14,755 nucleotides of DNA from a bacterium (GTDB lineage: Bacteria; Auribacterota; UBA3054; B51-G9), in the NCBI GenBank assembly GCA_029939815.1, contig JAOZSF010000008.1, positions 1-14,755 on the forward strand. Reading direction: 5' to 3'. Numbering within the stretch: the stretch's first letter is position 1; every line of letters begins with the position of its first letter. A model generated the notes under the pieces. The model saw only the letters and a list, made by a program, of their open reading frames with translations, made no database searches and had not been told where the DNA came from. Both the position numbers and the translations under genes were made by a program. Of this stretch, positions 12,702-14,755 are shown piece by piece.

Positions 12702-12718
12702 CCCTTTAACCCAAAGGG
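12702..12718 (+). terminator. Small hairpin downstream of the FG-GAP gene
   Basis: CCCTTT-AACCC-AAAGGG is a perfect 6-bp stem with a 5-nt loop, 64 bp after the stop. A second palindrome, TAGAAAATTCTA (12720-12731), follows directly. There is no immediate U run, so a terminator role is uncertain. The rest of 12639-12800 shows nothing recognisable. Confidence 0.3.
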
Positions 12719-12804
12719 CTAGAAAATTCTAAAAAGCGACTTAATGAAAATCAAACGAATTTGAGAAAATATGATAATTCTTTTTTTATTTCGACAGAAT
12801 CATT

Positions 12805-12833
12805 TTGCTTTTTAATATGTTATTTGTTATAAT
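12805..12833 (+). promoter_or_regulatory. Predicted sigma70-type promoter for dapL
   Basis: TTGCTT (12805-12810) and a perfect TATAAT (12828-12833) are separated by 17 bp. The -10 box lies in a TTTAATA/TGTTATT/TGTTATA 7-mer stretch. The promoter position supports a GTG start at 12886 rather than an upstream in-frame ATG at 12805. Confidence 0.65.
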
Positions 12834-12885
12834 CCTTTACTCTAAATTTTGTACTTTTTATAACTATTTATATGGAGATTTAATC

Positions 12886-14061
12886 GTGCCACTTAATATT
12901 ACTCTCGCTGAAAGATTGAAAAAACTTCCGCCGTACCTTTTCGCGGAAATAGATAAAGTTAAAAGAAAAGTTATCGCTCAGGGTAAAGATGTGATTAACC
13001 TCGGCGTTGGCGATCCTGACCTGCCAACTCCGGAACATATCGTTGATGCGCTTAGAAAAGCTGCCGACAACCCGGACAACCATCAATACGCACTCGACCA
13101 GGGAAAACCTGAACTTCGTCAATCAATCATCGATTTTTATAAAAACAGATTCGGTGTTGAACTCGATAAAAATTCCGAAGTATTGCCTCTGCTCGGCTCA
13201 AAAGAAGGAATTGGACATATTCACCTCGCTTTTGTAAATCCGGGTGATGTTGTTCTTGTGCCTGAACCGGGCTATCCTGTTTATCATTCCGGAACGCTTT
13301 TTACCGAAGGTGAAACTCATTGGATGCCGCTGCTTCAAGAAAATAATTTTTTACCCGACCTTGACGCGATTCCTGAAGACGTTGCCCGCAAAGCAAAAAT
13401 TATGTTCCTCTGCTATCCTAATAATCCAATTGCCGTTACAGCTCCTTTATCTTTCTTTGAAAAAGTTGTCGCTTTCGCTAATAAATACAATATTATCGTT
13501 TGTCATGATGCGGCTTACTGTGATGTTTATTATGACGGAAAAAAACCACACTCATTTCTCGAAGTTGACGGCGCGAAAGAAGTTGGAATCGAGTACTACT
13601 CTCTTTCGAAAACTTTTAATATGACAGGATGGCGCGTCGCTTTCGCGCTTGGCAATAAAGATGTTCTCGCCGGTCTCGCAAAAATTAAATCCAATCTTGA
13701 TTCAGGTATCTTCGGCGCTGTGCAGGATGCCGCAATAGTTGCTCTTAACGGTCCGCCGGAATTCCACGAAAATTTATTGAAAACTTATCAGGAACGCCGC
13801 GATGTCCTATGCGATGGTCTTAAAAAAGCCGGCTGCCAGGTCACTCCGCCGGAAGCTGCTTTCTACGTTTGGGCTCCTGTGCCGAAAGGAATGACTTCCG
13901 CGGAAACTACTATTAAACTGCTCGAAGAAGCGGCAATCGTAAGTACTCCCGGAAATGGTTTCGGACCAAGCGGAGAAGGATTCGTAAGAATGACGTTGAC
14001 CGCTCCGAAAGAGCGCCTTGCCGAAGCCGCGGAACGAATTGCGAAACTCGGTATTTATTAA
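12886..14061 (+). CDS. dapL: LL-diaminopimelate aminotransferase
   Basis: Converts tetrahydrodipicolinate directly to LL-diaminopimelate using glutamate, bypassing the acylated steps of lysine and peptidoglycan precursor synthesis. The 391-residue fold-type I enzyme starts MPLNITLAERLKKLPPYLFAEID, as DapL proteins do. It has NLGVGDPDLPTP (38-49), SKEGIGH (105-111), YPNNP (177-181), Asp208 and Tyr211 in CHDAAYCD, and the PLP lysine Lys242 in SLSKTFNMTGWR. After YPNNP the usual TA/TG is IAVTA. The GTG start is fixed by GGAG (12874-12877) at 8 nt, and by a promoter placed between it and the upstream in-frame ATG. folK follows 110 bp downstream. Related aminotransferases (alanine, MfnC-type) are similar, so substrate is inferred from overall pattern. 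Confidence 0.88.
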   Translation: MPLNITLAERLKKLPPYLFAEIDKVKRKVIAQGKDVINLGVGDPDLPTPEHIVDALRKAADNPDNHQYALDQGKPELRQSIIDFYKNRFGVELDKNSEVLPLLGSKEGIGHIHLAFVNPGDVVLVPEPGYPVYHSGTLFTEGETHWMPLLQENNFLPDLDAIPEDVARKAKIMFLCYPNNPIAVTAPLSFFEKVVAFANKYNIIVCHDAAYCDVYYDGKKPHSFLEVDGAKEVGIEYYSLSKTFNMTGWRVAFALGNKDVLAGLAKIKSNLDSGIFGAVQDAAIVALNGPPEFHENLLKTYQERRDVLCDGLKKAGCQVTPPEAAFYVWAPVPKGMTSAETTIKLLEEAAIVSTPGNGFGPSGEGFVRMTLTAPKERLAEAAERIAKLGIY

Positions 14062-14067
14062 AAATTA

Positions 14068-14159
14068 ACCACATAAGACACATAAGAGCACAAAAGATAA
14101 ATTAAAATATTTTTATTAAGAAATTTAAGTTTTTTTCTTCTTATGTTTCCTTATGTGGT
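14068..14159. repeat. 9-bp CACATAAGA array forming an inverted repeat between dapL and folK
   Basis: CACATAAGA occurs twice in tandem (14070-14087), followed by a diverged unit. The opposite orientation (CTTATGTTTCCTTATGTGGT, 14140-14159) closes a large hairpin whose arms share ACCACATAAG and ACATAAG. It fills almost the whole gap and ends 12 nt before the folK start codon. Confidence 0.7.
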
Positions 14160-14171
14160 GGTGAAAAATCC

Positions 14172-14705
14172 GTGAAATTAGTATCTAATATATTCTTCTC
14201 CCTCGGCAGTAATCTTGGCAACAGATTGGAAAATCTCGCTGTCGCAATTGACGAGTTGAATAAACAGAATATTACTATTGTTTCGGCCTCAAATATTTAT
14301 GAAACTTCGCCGGTGGATTGCTCAGACAATTCACCGGCTTTTCTTAATGCCGTTGTTAAAATAAAAACAAAATTCAAGCCGCAAGAACTTATTAGCACAA
14401 TTCTTGAAATTGAAAAAAAAATCGGACGGAAACGCTCAACAGTCAATGCGCCGAGAATTATTGATATTGATGTTCTCCTCTTTGGAAATATTATTTCAGA
14501 TGATGAAAAGATTATTCTCCCTCATCCGAGAATGTGCGAAAGGCTTTTTGTTCTCACACCTCTAAATGAGATTGCCGCAAAAATAATTCATCCAGTTAAT
14601 AAAAAAACTATCAATCAAATTTATATGGATGCAAAAAAAACATCCTCTGAAAAAATAAAAATCTTTGCTCCGCCGTTTTCAATTTCATCCGTTCAGTCTG
14701 TTTAG
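14172..14705 (+). CDS. folK: 2-amino-4-hydroxy-6-hydroxymethyldihydropteridine pyrophosphokinase (HPPK)
   Basis: Transfers pyrophosphate from ATP to 6-hydroxymethyl-dihydropterin, the step before dihydropteroate synthase in folate synthesis. The 177-residue protein has the HPPK signatures FFSLGSNLGNR (8-18), YETSPVD (43-49), GRKRST, the Mg-binding APRIIDIDVLLFG (Asp98 and Asp100) and LPHPRMCERLFVLTPL (116-131). The start is a GTG at 14172, with only a weak GGTGGTG ribosome-like stretch contributed by the upstream repeat. The C-terminus is about 15 residues longer than the core domain, and its last codons (SVQSV) are made from a 9-bp repeat array that also supplies the TAG stop. Other folate genes are not seen in the window. 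Confidence 0.95.
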   Translation: MKLVSNIFFSLGSNLGNRLENLAVAIDELNKQNITIVSASNIYETSPVDCSDNSPAFLNAVVKIKTKFKPQELISTILEIEKKIGRKRSTVNAPRIIDIDVLLFGNIISDDEKIILPHPRMCERLFVLTPLNEIAAKIIHPVNKKTINQIYMDAKKTSSEKIKIFAPPFSISSVQSV

Positions 14706-14723
14706 TCCGTTTCGTCTGTTTTA
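14688..14723. repeat. 9-bp tandem array spanning the folK stop codon
   Basis: Four contiguous 9-mers: TCCGTTCAG, TCTGTTTAG, TCCGTTTCG, TCTGTTTTA. The TAG ending the second unit is the folK stop. The remaining window to 14755 shows no feature. Confidence 0.75.
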
Positions 14724-14755
14724 ATACAAAAAGAAATCCTTTACAATTCCTGCTG

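Noticed and set aside
12639..12800. Possible remnant coding frame around IADEQVDYAISPFNPKG
   Set aside because: The stretch is only about 20 codons, with no start signal and no family I can name, so it is not listed as a gene.
12805..12885. Upstream ATG for dapL adding 27 hydrophobic residues that look like a signal anchor
   Set aside because: The region contains the predicted promoter, while GGAG sits 8 nt before the GTG at 12886, where family similarity begins.
13244..13624. 126-codon open frame inside dapL in another frame
   Set aside because: It is a frame shadow of a gene with complete aminotransferase motifs and has no ribosome site.
14068..14159. Possible CRISPR array
   Set aside because: Units are 9 bp and directly contiguous, with no unique spacers of 25-40 bp, and no cas genes are present.

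Overview
The window is moderately AT-rich bacterial chromosome, probably from an uncultured Gram-negative bacterium. A PEP-CTERM-type sorting tail on a secreted FG-GAP protein, a diaminopimelate aminotransferase (DapL) route to lysine/peptidoglycan, a stand-alone AdhE-like aldehyde dehydrogenase and gaps filled with repeats would fit a Planctomycetes/PVC-type lineage (Phycisphaerae, Lentisphaerota, Kiritimatiellota). No rRNA or other phylogenetic marker is present, so this placement is a low-confidence inference.

Layout. Plus strand, 1-1255: the 3' part of an acetylating aldehyde dehydrogenase, then a STAS-domain protein 5 bp downstream. Minus strand, 5263-1393: a gene train read right to left, made of an addiction-module antitoxin, a RelE/ParE-type toxin (ATGA overlap), histidinol dehydrogenase (hisD), peptide deformylase (def) and an 8-oxoguanine deaminase-type amidohydrolase. 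A short intergenic region (5264-5472) carries divergent sigma70-like promoters for the toxin-antitoxin train and for the rightward genes. Plus strand, 5473-10419: an Lrp/AsnC regulator, a class I aminotransferase, a 50-residue membrane peptide coupled to undecaprenyl-diphosphatase (uppP), a GT2 glycosyltransferase and quinolinate synthase (nadA). At 10471-10792 lies an ISL3-like mobile-element relic with terminal inverted repeats, its own promoter and a truncated transposase start. Then follow a large secreted FG-GAP/PEP-CTERM protein (10845-12638), dapL (12886-14061) and folK (14172-14705). No tRNA, rRNA, CRISPR array or convincing riboswitch was seen.

How the genes fit together. Most are housekeeping or biosynthetic: histidine (hisD), NAD (nadA), folate (folK), lysine/meso-DAP (dapL), the peptidoglycan and O-antigen lipid carrier (uppP), N-terminal protein maturation (def) and purine salvage or detoxification (8-oxoguanine deaminase). 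The Lrp-like regulator probably controls itself and/or the adjacent aminotransferase. Envelope functions (uppP, glycosyltransferase, exported FG-GAP protein) sit among them without forming an obvious single pathway.

The most unusual feature is the DNA between and at the ends of the genes. Nearly every gap holds a different degenerate tandem array with a period of 7, 8 or 9 bp. Several arrays run into coding ends: they contain the hisD, deaminase and folK stop codons, the start codons of the glycosyltransferase and the small membrane peptide, and the -10 box of dapL. One encodes the membrane helix of the PEP-CTERM tail, where three 7-bp units (21 bp) give a 7-residue protein repeat, CYLLFII then CYLLFIN.
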